A stretch of 64,000 nt of DNA from JANYCO01 sp964437245 (GTDB taxonomy: Bacteria > Bacteroidota > Bacteroidia > Cytophagales > Cytophagaceae). The translations under genes and the position numbers were made by a program. The notes beneath the pieces are model-generated. The model had not been told where the DNA came from and ran no database searches. It saw only the letters and a list, made by a program, of their open reading frames with translations. This document shows positions 41,743 to 50,559 of the stretch, one piece after another. Location of the stretch: contig CAYTGJ010000007.1 of assembly GCA_964437245.1 (NCBI GenBank), positions 1-64,000 of the forward strand. Direction: 5' to 3'. Numbering within the stretch: the stretch's first letter is position 1; each line of letters begins with the position of its first letter.

Positions 41743-43323
41743 TTATTTAGCGTATTTTTTTGCCAGATCCAATGCCACAGCTTTTAGCTTTGCAGTGATA
41801 TTGTCATCAAATTTTCCAGCTTTCAGTTCATCCAATACCGGCTTGTTCTGCGTTCTCATCAATGTAAGGAATTCTTTTTCGTAATTCTTCACTTCATTTA
41901 CAGGAACGGTATCGACAAAACCATTGGTACAAACATAGATCATTGCTACCTGCTCTTCTACCGGCACCGGAGAGAACTGTGGTTGTTTCAGCATCTCAAG
42001 GTTTCTCTTTCCTCTTTCAATAGTAAGTTTGGTAGAAGCATCCAGGTCAGATCCGAATTTAGCAAATGCTTCCAGTTCACGGAACTGTGCCTGATCCAGT
42101 TTCAAAGTACCGGCTACTTTTTTCATCGATTTGATCTGAGCATTTCCTCCCACACGTGATACCGAAATACCTACGTTGATAGCAGGACGTATACCTGCGT
42201 TGAACAGGTTTGTCTCAAGGAAAATCTGACCATCCGTGATCGAAATCACGTTGGTAGGAATATAAGCAGAAACGTCTCCTGCCTGTGTTTCAATAATAGG
42301 CAGTGCAGTCAATGACCCGCCACCTTTTACTTTGGATTTTAAAGAAGCAGGAAGATCATTCATTTCAGAAGCGATCTTGTCTGATTTATTGATTTTCGCA
42401 GCTCTTTCCAGAAGACGGCTGTGAAGATAGAACACGTCACCAGGATATGCTTCACGTCCCGGAGGTCTTCTAAGCAGAAGAGACACTTCACGGTAAGCCA
42501 CTGCTTGTTTTGAAAGGTCATCATATACCACAAGGGCCGGACGACCGGTATCACGGAAATATTCTCCGATGGCAGCACCTGTAAACGGTGCGAAGAATTG
42601 CATTGGAGCCGGATCAGAAGCCGCAGCAGAAACCACTACAGTATAATCCATTGCTTTTCCTTTTTCCAAAGCCTGTACTACCTGTGCCACCGTAGATGCT
42701 TTTTGTCCTACCGCTACATAGATACAGAATACAGGTTCTCCTTTTTCGAAAAACTCTCTTTGATTGATGATCGTATCGATCGCAACAGCCGTTTTACCAG
42801 TCTGACGATCGCCAATGATCAATTCTCTTTGTCCACGACCAATTGGAATCATTGCATCGATTGCTTTGATACCTGTTTGAAGAGGTTCGTTCACAGGTTG
42901 TCTGTAAATTACTCCGGGAGCCTTTCTTTCGATAGGCATCGGGAATAACTCTCCTGTAATAGGACCTTTACCGTCAATAGGGTTACCAAGGGTATCCAAT
43001 ACACGGCCAACCACACCATCACCAGCATTTACGAAAGCGATTTGTTTGGTTCTTTTTACAGTATCTCCCTCTTTGATTTCACTGTAATCGCCAAGCATAA
43101 CGGCTCCTACGTTGTCCTCTTCCAGGTTCAATACCATTGCCTTTAAGCCGTTTTCAAACTCAAGAAGCTCACCTGACTGAGCTTTTGTAAGTCCGTAAAT
43201 ACGGGCCACACCGTCTCCTACCTGGAGTACGGTACCCACTTCCTCTAATTCAGATTCTGTTCTGAAGTTCGATAACTGCTCTCTTAATATTGCAGAAACC
43301 TCGTCTGGTCTTACCTCTGACAT
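41743..43323 (-). CDS. atpA: ATP synthase F1 alpha subunit
   Basis: A 526-residue subunit with Walker A GDRQTGKTA near 171-179, the alpha signature PAINVGISVSRVGG near 386-399, and the arginine finger in that region. N-terminal MSEVRPDEVSAILREQL matches alpha. It forms the non-catalytic nucleotide sites with beta, which is not in this operon. It follows atpH by 4 bp. Confidence 0.97.
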   Translation of the reverse strand: MSEVRPDEVSAILREQLSNFRTESELEEVGTVLQVGDGVARIYGLTKAQSGELLEFENGLKAMVLNLEEDNVGAVMLGDYSEIKEGDTVKRTKQIAFVNAGDGVVGRVLDTLGNPIDGKGPITGELFPMPIERKAPGVIYRQPVNEPLQTGIKAIDAMIPIGRGQRELIIGDRQTGKTAVAIDTIINQREFFEKGEPVFCIYVAVGQKASTVAQVVQALEKGKAMDYTVVVSAAASDPAPMQFFAPFTGAAIGEYFRDTGRPALVVYDDLSKQAVAYREVSLLLRRPPGREAYPGDVFYLHSRLLERAAKINKSDKIASEMNDLPASLKSKVKGGGSLTALPIIETQAGDVSAYIPTNVISITDGQIFLETNLFNAGIRPAINVGISVSRVGGNAQIKSMKKVAGTLKLDQAQFRELEAFAKFGSDLDASTKLTIERGKRNLEMLKQPQFSPVPVEEQVAMIYVCTNGFVDTVPVNEVKNYEKEFLTLMRTQNKPVLDELKAGKFDDNITAKLKAVALDLAKKYAK

Positions 43324-43327
43324 ATAA

Positions 43328-43885
43328 TTAATATTTAGCTACGTATGAATTGTCCTTAAACTTATTTTTTATTTTTTGTAATTTGCTCTTCACAGATTCA
43401 TCGATCTGCTTATCGCCCACTTTCAGTATAAATCCGCCGATGATATCCTGGCTTACTTTCTCTTTCAGCTCTACGTCTTTTCCATAGGCTTCTGCCACAA
43501 TACCCTTGAACTGCTTTTTTAAGTCTTCTGTCAATGGGAAAGGAGTAACCACTTCTCCGGAAAGTATCCCTTTTAATACTCTGTATTGAGCTTTAAATTC
43601 CTGAGCAATCTGAGGTAACTCACCTTCTCTGTTCTTGCGCACAATAATGTCAAAAAAAGAAACTGTAAGAGCATTGATCTTTCCCTCGAATATTTTTTTC
43701 AGGATAGCCTGCTTTTTATCCCGGCCAATGATCGGACTTTTAAGAGTCGAAACCAGGGCACGATTTTCTTCGCATATTTTTGCGAACAGATTCATGTCCT
43801 GCACTACTGAATCCAGTACATTTTTCTCCTGTGCCAACTGGAGCAGCGATTTAGCATATCTTGAAGCAGCTCTTGATTCTTGCAT
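43328..43885 (-). CDS. atpH: ATP synthase F1 delta subunit
   Basis: A 185-residue OSCP/delta subunit joining F1 to the b stalk. N-terminal ASRYAKSLLQLAQEKN and the C-terminal DIIGGFILKVGDKQIDESVKSKL motif are diagnostic. It lies 4 bp before atpA and is separated from atpF by a 20-bp-stem hairpin. Confidence 0.95.
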   Translation of the reverse strand: MQESRAASRYAKSLLQLAQEKNVLDSVVQDMNLFAKICEENRALVSTLKSPIIGRDKKQAILKKIFEGKINALTVSFFDIIVRKNREGELPQIAQEFKAQYRVLKGILSGEVVTPFPLTEDLKKQFKGIVAEAYGKDVELKEKVSQDIIGGFILKVGDKQIDESVKSKLQKIKNKFKDNSYVAKY

Positions 43886-43905
43886 GTTTGTTTCTTATTA
43901 GTTCG

Positions 43906-43952
43906 AATTTCAATGGTTCAAGTCTAATTCTAAGACTTGAACCATTGAAATT
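43906..43952 (-). other. Perfect 20-bp-stem hairpin between atpF and atpH
   Basis: 43906-43925 and 43933-43952 are perfect reverse complements of 20 nt around a 7-nt loop. The right arm covers the first two bases of the atpF stop codon. No T-run follows. It looks like an mRNA stability or processing element. Confidence 0.85.
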
Positions 43953-44445
43953 AATTAAGTTTTGCCTCTTTAATATATTCGTTTACCAACGCTTTCTGTG
44001 AATCGTCGCCGGAAAGATTTTTCTTCAGTAATTTTTCTGCGATCTGCAGAGAAAGATCAGCAGCCGTATTTTTCACTTCTGCCAGAGCCGCATTTTTCTC
44101 AGTTTCAATCAGTGCTTTCGCATTATACACGATCCTGTCTGCTTCTTCAGTCGCTTTCTCTTTTGCTTCCGCTACAATACTGTTAGCAGTAGCTTGTGCA
44201 TCGCGCATCATTTTATCTCTTTCGAGTCTCGCTTCCTGAAGCATTTTTTCATTGGATGCCTGAAGATTTTTCATTTCTTCTTTTGCTTTTTCCGCTGCAC
44301 CCAAAGCATCAGCGATCACATTTTCTCTTTCCTCCAATGCCTGTACAATCGGTTTCCAGGCAAATTTTGCAAGGATGAACAATACAGTAAAGAAAATCAG
44401 CGACTGCCAGAATAATAATCCTAAATCGGGGGTTACTAAATTCAT
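43951..44445 (-). CDS. atpF: ATP synthase F0 b subunit
   Basis: A 164-residue subunit with an N-terminal membrane helix (LLFWQSLIFFTVLFILAKFAW, about 10-30) followed by a long charged coiled coil (ALEERENVIADALGAAEKAK onward), the usual b-subunit layout. It is the peripheral stalk. Its stop codon lies in the arm of a long hairpin. Confidence 0.95.
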   Translation of the reverse strand: MNLVTPDLGLLFWQSLIFFTVLFILAKFAWKPIVQALEERENVIADALGAAEKAKEEMKNLQASNEKMLQEARLERDKMMRDAQATANSIVAEAKEKATEEADRIVYNAKALIETEKNAALAEVKNTAADLSLQIAEKLLKKNLSGDDSQKALVNEYIKEAKLN

Positions 44446-44503
44446 AGTATCTTAAATATTTTGGTTCTTTATGGTATACTTAACTTTTGTTTAACTAAAG
44501 TTA

Positions 44504-44541
44504 ACTTCTGTATCTACGCCTAATGCGAAAGATACAGAAGT
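44504..44541 (-). other. Hairpin between atpE and atpF
   Basis: ACTTCTGTATCT (44504-44515) pairs perfectly with AGATACAGAAGT (44530-44541). A weaker AACTTT/AAAGTT hairpin lies just below it at 44483-44503. Together they separate the c-subunit gene from atpF. Confidence 0.75.
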
Positions 44542-44554
44542 CAATGTTCAAGAA

Positions 44555-44797
44555 TTATGCGTAGATCAATAGAAGACAAACTACGACACCAAACAGAGCA
44601 ACACCTTCGATGAAAGCTGCAGCGATCAGCATGGCAGTTTGAATTTTACCTGATTCCTGTGGCTGACGAGCAATAGATTCTACTGCGCTACCACCAATTT
44701 TACCGATACCGATACCTGCGCCTAATGCTGCGATACCTGCTCCGATACCAGCTCCCATAAGAGCTACTCCTTCTGCTAATAAGTGTAACATGATCAA
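44555..44797 (-). CDS. atpE: ATP synthase F0 c subunit
   Basis: An 80-residue (or 78, if started at the second Met) hairpin of two membrane helices. The first is the Gly/Ala-rich GAGIGAGIAALGAGIGIGKIGG, the polar loop is ARQPE-like (ARQPQESGK), and the second carries the proton-binding Glu in AAFIEGVALFG. The Na+-binding pattern (Gln in helix 1 and Glu-Ser in helix 2) is absent, so the ring is predicted to be proton-driven. It is flanked downstream by hairpins. Confidence 0.97.
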   Translation of the reverse strand: MIMLHLLAEGVALMGAGIGAGIAALGAGIGIGKIGGSAVESIARQPQESGKIQTAMLIAAAFIEGVALFGVVVCLLLIYA

Positions 44798-44852
44798 ATT
44801 TAATTTATATAGTTAAACAAAAGTTTTAATTCAATTTTATAATAGCACAGGC

Positions 44853-45923
44853 TTAATGACCGTGATCATGATCTTCGGCATGATGCTCCTCAATAGCCGA
44901 TCCTATATACATTGCCGAAAGCAGTGTAAAGATATAAGCCTGTAGAATGGCTACGAACAATTCTACAAAGTTCATAAACAATCCGAATGCAATACTTACC
45001 GGAGCGATCGCAATATTATTAAAGATAAAGATCAACCCGATAAAGCTCAGGATAATGATGTGTCCTGCAGTAATGTTTGCAAACAGACGGACCATCAGAG
45101 AAAACGGTTTGGTGAAAAGTCCGACGATTTCTATAGGTAGAATAATAATTCTTAATGGAAGCGGTACTCCCGGAGTCCACAAAACATGTTTCCAGTAATT
45201 GGCATTACCACTGAGATTTGTAATGACAAAAGTAGTAAGTGCAAGCATCATCGTTACCGCAATGTTTCCTGTCAGGTTGGCACCACCCGGGATCAGCCCC
45301 AGCATGTTGTTAAACCAGATAAAGAAAAACACGGTTAATAAGTAAGGCAGATATTTTTTGTATTTTTTCTCTCCTAAAACAGGTTTTGCTACTTCCTCTA
45401 CCACATAAGAAATGATCGGTTCGAAAAACGACTGAATTCCCTTCGGTGCTGAAAGCGGATTCTTTTTGTAACGGGAAGCAATATATAAAAACACCACCAC
45501 CAGTAAGAAGAAACTGATGAATAAAGACGCTACATTTTTAGTGATCGAAAAATCGTATACATGAATATCAGGATTGGCATGATGAATTTTATCATGGTGA
45601 ATGACATACTCTCCGTATTTCCCATCCAGTACATTCATGTGTCCTGTCGCATCTACAAATTTAGAAGCACAGAAAAATTCCAGCCCCTTTCCAGGCTCAG
45701 GATTGTATAGGATCACAGGAAGAGGAATTGTTAAATGAGTATGACCAATCGTTGCGAAATGCCACTCATGCGAATCACCGATGTGGTGCATGATCATCTT
45801 TCCGGCGTTGAATGGTTCTGCTCCGGAAACAGCAGAGGTATCGTGGTGATCACCATTGGAAAAATGCACTATGGATAATAATAGTACAAGAACAGATAAG
45901 GTATATTTTTTAACTATTTGCAT
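44853..45923 (-). CDS. atpB: ATP synthase F0 a subunit, long Bacteroidota form
   Basis: A 356-residue protein, about 100 residues longer than the enterobacterial a subunit. It has a signal-like N-terminus, a periplasmic His-rich extension (about 22-130: HHDTS, MHHIGDSHEWH, HHDKIHHANPD), then five or six helices with the conserved ...PLRIIILPIEIVGLFTKPFSL and MVRLFANITAGHI segment (essential Arg). The C-terminus is also His-rich (EEHHAEDHDHGH). It starts 13 bp inside the upstream membrane protein gene. Confidence 0.95.
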   Translation of the reverse strand: MQIVKKYTLSVLVLLLSIVHFSNGDHHDTSAVSGAEPFNAGKMIMHHIGDSHEWHFATIGHTHLTIPLPVILYNPEPGKGLEFFCASKFVDATGHMNVLDGKYGEYVIHHDKIHHANPDIHVYDFSITKNVASLFISFFLLVVVFLYIASRYKKNPLSAPKGIQSFFEPIISYVVEEVAKPVLGEKKYKKYLPYLLTVFFFIWFNNMLGLIPGGANLTGNIAVTMMLALTTFVITNLSGNANYWKHVLWTPGVPLPLRIIILPIEIVGLFTKPFSLMVRLFANITAGHIIILSFIGLIFIFNNIAIAPVSIAFGLFMNFVELFVAILQAYIFTLLSAMYIGSAIEEHHAEDHDHGH

Positions 45924-46308
45924 CGCCTTTTTTCAAATCGGCCCGCAAGTTATGTATAAGAAAATAAATTTCAAACCAAGTATATAACAAATACATTACC
46001 ATAAAATTACTTACAAGCACAACCATCTGACTTTTAATGGTTAACACCATAAATATCATGAATCCCAGGGATAAAAAGAACCTTATGGACATAGAGGCAA
46101 AATAAAAAATATGAAATTGCTCAGACGAACGTGTCAATCCTATCTGGTTAATTCTGATCGCTATAAGAAAAGTACAAAAAAAGAACAATTGAATCCACCA
46201 AATAAAGGGGTGAATAATAGGCACAGACTTAACGAATTGCAGTAAAAATATAGCCAAACTCGTTACGATAAACAGGATAATTAACTTGCGCAAACTCATA
46301 GACCACAA
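45910..46308 (-). CDS. Small membrane protein of the ATP synthase operon (AtpI-position)
   Basis: A 132-residue protein with four hydrophobic helices (about 8-26, 35-52, 68-85, 93-113) and a polar C-terminus. It sits between the AtpI-like gene and atpB, overlapping atpB by 14 nt, where assembly factors of the AtpI type occur in other bacteria. No sequence motif identifies it with certainty. Confidence 0.65.
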   Translation of the reverse strand: MWSMSLRKLIILFIVTSLAIFLLQFVKSVPIIHPFIWWIQLFFFCTFLIAIRINQIGLTRSSEQFHIFYFASMSIRFFLSLGFMIFMVLTIKSQMVVLVSNFMVMYLLYTWFEIYFLIHNLRADLKKGDANS

Positions 46309-46354
46309 AGATAATAAGAATCCGTCGTTTCCGGCCAGTATATTCCCTTTTTAC

Positions 46355-46582
46355 TTATTGGTTGTTGATGAGCCGTTTGATAAAAATATATAGACTTCCT
46401 CCGATGGCAAGAAGCATGAAAACAATTAAAAATACGGGAGGTTTCCATCCCATATACGCATCCAGCTTTATACCGCCCCAGGCTGCCAGCCCCATTGTGG
46501 CAATCATCTGAAACCCAAACCCCGAATAACGAAGATAATCGTTAAGCTGTTTGTGCTTCCCGGTAGACTTTTCCTTCTCCAA
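46355..46582 (-). CDS. AtpI/AtpZ-like F0F1-ATPase accessory protein
   Basis: A 75-residue protein with two helices (FGFQMIATMGLAAWGGIKLD at about 22-41 and VFLIVFMLLAIGGSLYIFIK at about 50-69) and a charged N-terminus, matching the short AtpI/AtpZ family thought to help c-ring assembly or Mg2+ handling. Its start lies 41 nt inside the upstream bactofilin gene, implying tight coupling. Confidence 0.75.
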   Translation of the reverse strand: MEKEKSTGKHKQLNDYLRYSGFGFQMIATMGLAAWGGIKLDAYMGWKPPVFLIVFMLLAIGGSLYIFIKRLINNQ

Positions 46583-46958
46583 TATTGATTTCTTTTATAG
46601 CAGTTCCCATTTTACAGGTCCCGTTAAACACAGCTCCGGTTTCAATCATGATCTTCCCCGCTACAATATCTCCGTCTATTACTGCGCTCGACTTCAGGAT
46701 CAGCAGATCTGTCACTTCCAGCTGCCCTTTCACTTTCCCTGCAATTTCAGCATTCTGAGTGATAATATTCCCTTCTACTATGGACGAATCTCCCATCGCA
46801 ACTTTTGCCTTGCATTTGATATTTCCGGTCACCTGACCTTCAATACGCAGATTTCCAATTGTTTCCAGATTCCCGTCAAGGGCTGCACTTTTGGCAATAA
46901 TGGTACTGGTATTGCCCAATTGTTCCAACTCTTTTTTGGATGCTCCACTTTTAAACAT
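46542..46958 (-). CDS. Bactofilin (polymer-forming cytoskeletal protein)
   Basis: A 138-residue bactofilin. A short N-terminal tail leads to the right-handed beta-helix core (about 20-120) with repeated G-N-I or G-x-V turns: GNLRIEGQVTGNI, DSSIVEGNIITQNAEIAGKV, SAVIDGDIVAGKI and GAVFNGTCKMG. Bactofilins polymerise without nucleotide on the inner face of the membrane and often work with M23 peptidases on cell shape. Here it lies downstream of an M23-like protein on the same strand and overlaps the AtpI-like gene by 41 nt. Confidence 0.92.
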   Translation of the reverse strand: MFKSGASKKELEQLGNTSTIIAKSAALDGNLETIGNLRIEGQVTGNIKCKAKVAMGDSSIVEGNIITQNAEIAGKVKGQLEVTDLLILKSSAVIDGDIVAGKIMIETGAVFNGTCKMGTAIKEINIGEGKVYREAQTA

Positions 46959-47054
46959 AACACTTGTTAATTTTAATGAACACTAAAACCCCACGTAACA
47001 CCTCAGCAAGATGTCATTTTTTTGCGTAAGAACCAAGAAAAAATACAAATCGGG

Positions 47055-47861
47055 CTATTCTTCCCAGGCTATGTACTGCCTGGGGTTCAATATTTTACCA
47101 TTATAAGACATCGAAAATACGATCTTCTGTTCTGCGGCAGATGCTATATTACCTCCTTTTTCTACTCTCGTACCCGTCTTCACCAATGGTACTTTCAAAC
47201 GATCATACGTGGTAAGCAACCCTGTTTTATGTTGTAAAATCACTTTTGAGGTACTATCCTCGTTCTTTGTATTTAAGATCACAATTCCCTCATCTAACGC
47301 CCGGACCTGCTTCTTAGTATCTGCTTCGACCATTACTCCGATCACTTTTCCTTCCTGGACAAGGTCTGTGACCTTCCCATTCACCGGTGCAAAAAAGTAC
47401 AACGCTTCAAAACCGTCTTTCGAACGAAATGCCGGATCTTTCACTTCCTTTTCAAATTTCTTTCTGAACTCTTCTTCTTCGGCACTCAGCTTTTCTTCAA
47501 TGTTGTTTTCAAGTACAGAACTCAGGGTGTCTTTCAGCCGGGGCTGTCCTCCTTCCAACATGGTTTTAAAACTCTGGATATACAGATCCTTGACCCTCAT
47601 TTCGTACTCCATAGAATCTACTTTGGCTGCCAGTGTCACAAGCTTCTGCGTTTCCTCCGAATCGTCTGTCCCCAGTAAATAAGCACCTACAAAATTAAGC
47701 CCTGTCACAAACGCATAAAACAAAAGCACTAAAACGGTCAGTAGTACAATCAGCTTTGCAAGGTTGAAGGAAAAGGTCCAGCGGTCAGCAAAATTTTCTT
47801 CGTTTCGGACAATTAACTGGTATTTATCCGTTAATCTCTCGGTCAGAGTTTTTCTCTGCAT
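47055..47861 (-). CDS. LytM/M23-like membrane protein lacking the catalytic residues
   Basis: A 268-residue protein: a cytosolic N-terminus, one TM helix (about 32-55), a coiled coil (about 70-145), and a C-terminal LytM-like domain (about 150-268). The latter shows FFAPVNGKVTDL, VILQHKTGLLTTYDRL, GTRVEKGGNIASAA and FSMSYNGKILNPRQYI, which align with M23 strands. The zinc ligands (HxxxD and HxH) are absent, so it is probably a dead scaffold or activator. It lies about 100 bp upstream of bactofilin on the same strand, and it is divergent from porW with only 41 bp between starts. Confidence 0.8.
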   Translation of the reverse strand: MQRKTLTERLTDKYQLIVRNEENFADRWTFSFNLAKLIVLLTVLVLLFYAFVTGLNFVGAYLLGTDDSEETQKLVTLAAKVDSMEYEMRVKDLYIQSFKTMLEGGQPRLKDTLSSVLENNIEEKLSAEEEEFRKKFEKEVKDPAFRSKDGFEALYFFAPVNGKVTDLVQEGKVIGVMVEADTKKQVRALDEGIVILNTKNEDSTSKVILQHKTGLLTTYDRLKVPLVKTGTRVEKGGNIASAAEQKIVFSMSYNGKILNPRQYIAWEE

Positions 47862-47902
47862 TTAGTATGGTGTATTTTTTATAATATTGCATTTTACTTA
47901 AA

Positions 47903-50548
47903 TTGTTAAAAAAAACAAAACCGAATTTGAAAATCAGGGTTCGACATGTCTTGTACAGTTTGCTTTCTGCGGGGTTGGTATTTTTATTAAACGCCTGTTC
48001 ACAAGAGAAGAACACCTTTGTAAGCAAAACCTGGCACAATCTCAATGCCCGGGACAATGCCTATTTTCTTGCCCGCGAACGTCTCGCTGAAATAGAAACA
48101 GAGATCGACCTCAAAACCCAGAGCGATTATAACAAAGTACTTTATCCTCTCTCAATCATTGATACCAATCAAACCAAAGGATACAAAGAAAAAACCGACG
48201 ATATCATAAAAAAGGCTTCCAGGGCAGTCACCTGGCATAAAAACAGTATGTATGTAGATAATAGCTACATTCTGGTCGGAAAATCACGGGTACTGAGAGG
48301 AGAATGGAAACTCGCCGCTGAAACATTTCGTTTTGTAAACGGCGAAGGAGAAACCAATGAACGGCACGAAAGTCTTACCCAACTGATGCGTCTGTTTATG
48401 CTGAAAAGAGATTTTCGAAGTGCCAGTTCCGTAATGGACTACCTGGACAAACAACCAATCGACACAAAAAAGAATCACCGGGATTTTTTCCTTACCAAAG
48501 CTCAGTACTACCGCTACCAGGAAAACTATGACCCGATGGCCAGGAATATCGAGAATGCCATCCCGCTGGTGAAAGGCAAAAAAGAAAAAAGAGCACGACT
48601 CTATTTCATACTTGGACAGATCTATCAATTACAAACCAAAGATTCACTGGCTTATCTGAATTACAAAAAAGCGATACGGCACAACCCTCCTTATGAATTG
48701 TCTTTTTATTCCAAACTTTATCTTGCCCAGGTAACTTCACTCAGCAATGTGAGTGATATGAAAAAAACTGAAAAATATTTCAAAAAACTACTGAGAGACA
48801 AAAAGAACCTGGAATACAAAGACAAAATCTACTATGAAATGGCGCTGTTTGAATACAAACAAAAAAAGTTTGACAAAGCGCTTTCCTATCTGGAAAAGTC
48901 AGTAGATGCCAACCGGGGAAACAAGTTTCAGAAAGGAGCTTCTTACCTGAAATCAGCAGAAATCAACTACACCAATCTTCGAAACTATGAGCAGGCCAAG
49001 CTTTATTACGACAGTACTGTAGCCGTATGGGATCCTACAGACAAACAATTCCGGGAAATTTCCGAAAGACAGAAAATACTGGAAGAATTTGTCAAAAACC
49101 TTCTAATGGTTCGAAGAGAAGACAGTTTACAACGGTTGGCCAAAATGGATTCCTCCACACTCAGCAAATTCATTGATAAAGTAATTGCCGACGAGGAAGC
49201 CGAAAAAATCAGGAAAGAAAAACTTGCCGCAGCGGCCCAGAAACGTGCCGCTGAACAACAAGCCGCAGCAGGAGCACAGATCATTGACAACAGTATGAAT
49301 CCTTCTGATCCGGCCAGTTGGTATTTTTATAATCCTACTGCCGTATCAAGAGGTAAAACAGACTTTACCACCAAATGGGGAAGCCGGAAGCTGGCAGACA
49401 ACTGGCGAAGGTCCGTAAAAGAAGAACCTATCAACGAGGATACTGATGCTCCTGCCGACAGTGTTCAAACGGACAGTGACTCGTCCGCCACAGCCTCAGG
49501 AGGAGCAGATAAAACACTTGCCAACAAAATGGCCTATTACCAGGACATTCCTTTTACCGCTGAGCAACTTTCTGCTTCTCATCTGAGGATACAGGAAGGG
49601 CTTTATAATGTCGGGAGAATCTATAACCTCAAACTGAATGAACCTGACGACGCAATCCTTACCTTCGAGGATTTATTAAAACGCTATCCAGACTATGAAA
49701 ATACTGCGGAGATCTTGTACTTTCTGCACTTGATCAACAAAGAACAGAAAAATACCGAACGTGCAGAATACTACAAAAACAGGCTGATCAACGAATATCC
49801 GAAATCCATTTATGCCAAAATGCTTTTGAATCCCAATTACCTGAAAGAAAGCAAGGAAGAGAACAAACTTGTGGCTTCCCGTTATAAAACGGCCTTCGAC
49901 CTGTACGACAGAAACGATTACATCGCTGCAGATTCTTTGCTGGTTTCGATCATGAAGGAGCATCCGGACAACGACATGATGGATAAAATGAAACTGCTCA
50001 GGATCATCATCACCGGACGTACCAAAAACATACTGGTATATAAAACGCAACTGGAGGAATTCATCAGCGACAAGGACAATGAGCTTAGTCCGATGCTCCC
50101 CAAAGCACGGGAGCTTTACGCTACTTCTGATCAGCATCTCCAGGCAATGAGTCAAAAGGGGACAGAAGTAAAGGCCTCAGATGTACGATACAGCACTAAT
50201 ACAAGTAAGCCACATTATTTTGTGGGCGTGTTCGAAAACAAAAAAGCCAATAAAGAAAACGTGCTGAAGCAATTCAACACATACAACAAAGCTGCGTATC
50301 CGGAGACAACCTTGCAATCGGAAATGATCTCCCTCTCCGACACAAGTTTTGCCATCGTGGTCAAAACATTTGAAGCCATGTATCCAAGCAAGCAGTATAA
50401 TGATAAAATAAAAATGTCCGGAGGTCCTTCCAAACCATTTGCCTCCCTCTTTCACGCCACTTTCTTTATTACAGAAGACAACTATAAACTCTTCTATAAA
50501 GACAAAGGGGTAGAGACGTACCTGGAGTTCTTCAAAAACAACTATTAA
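47903..50548 (+). CDS. porW: T9SS/gliding lipoprotein PorW/SprE
   Basis: An 881-residue TPR lipoprotein. No ATG lies near the signal peptide; translation starts at TTG 47903 or, equally well, TTG 47927 (giving LKIRVRHVLYSLLSAG...). The lipobox ends LLNAC (Cys 32). FVSKTWHNLNARDNAYFLARERL just after the Cys is the family's opening, followed by many TPR units (about 45-400 and 560-720) and a charged Ala/Glu linker near 420-460. PorW/SprE is required for type IX secretion and gliding in Flavobacterium and Porphyromonas. A radical SAM gene follows after 11 bp. Confidence 0.78.
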   Translation: MLKKTKPNLKIRVRHVLYSLLSAGLVFLLNACSQEKNTFVSKTWHNLNARDNAYFLARERLAEIETEIDLKTQSDYNKVLYPLSIIDTNQTKGYKEKTDDIIKKASRAVTWHKNSMYVDNSYILVGKSRVLRGEWKLAAETFRFVNGEGETNERHESLTQLMRLFMLKRDFRSASSVMDYLDKQPIDTKKNHRDFFLTKAQYYRYQENYDPMARNIENAIPLVKGKKEKRARLYFILGQIYQLQTKDSLAYLNYKKAIRHNPPYELSFYSKLYLAQVTSLSNVSDMKKTEKYFKKLLRDKKNLEYKDKIYYEMALFEYKQKKFDKALSYLEKSVDANRGNKFQKGASYLKSAEINYTNLRNYEQAKLYYDSTVAVWDPTDKQFREISERQKILEEFVKNLLMVRREDSLQRLAKMDSSTLSKFIDKVIADEEAEKIRKEKLAAAAQKRAAEQQAAAGAQIIDNSMNPSDPASWYFYNPTAVSRGKTDFTTKWGSRKLADNWRRSVKEEPINEDTDAPADSVQTDSDSSATASGGADKTLANKMAYYQDIPFTAEQLSASHLRIQEGLYNVGRIYNLKLNEPDDAILTFEDLLKRYPDYENTAEILYFLHLINKEQKNTERAEYYKNRLINEYPKSIYAKMLLNPNYLKESKEENKLVASRYKTAFDLYDRNDYIAADSLLVSIMKEHPDNDMMDKMKLLRIIITGRTKNILVYKTQLEEFISDKDNELSPMLPKARELYATSDQHLQAMSQKGTEVKASDVRYSTNTSKPHYFVGVFENKKANKENVLKQFNTYNKAAYPETTLQSEMISLSDTSFAIVVKTFEAMYPSKQYNDKIKMSGGPSKPFASLFHATFFITEDNYKLFYKDKGVETYLEFFKNNY

Positions 50549-50559
50549 CCATTCCGCCT

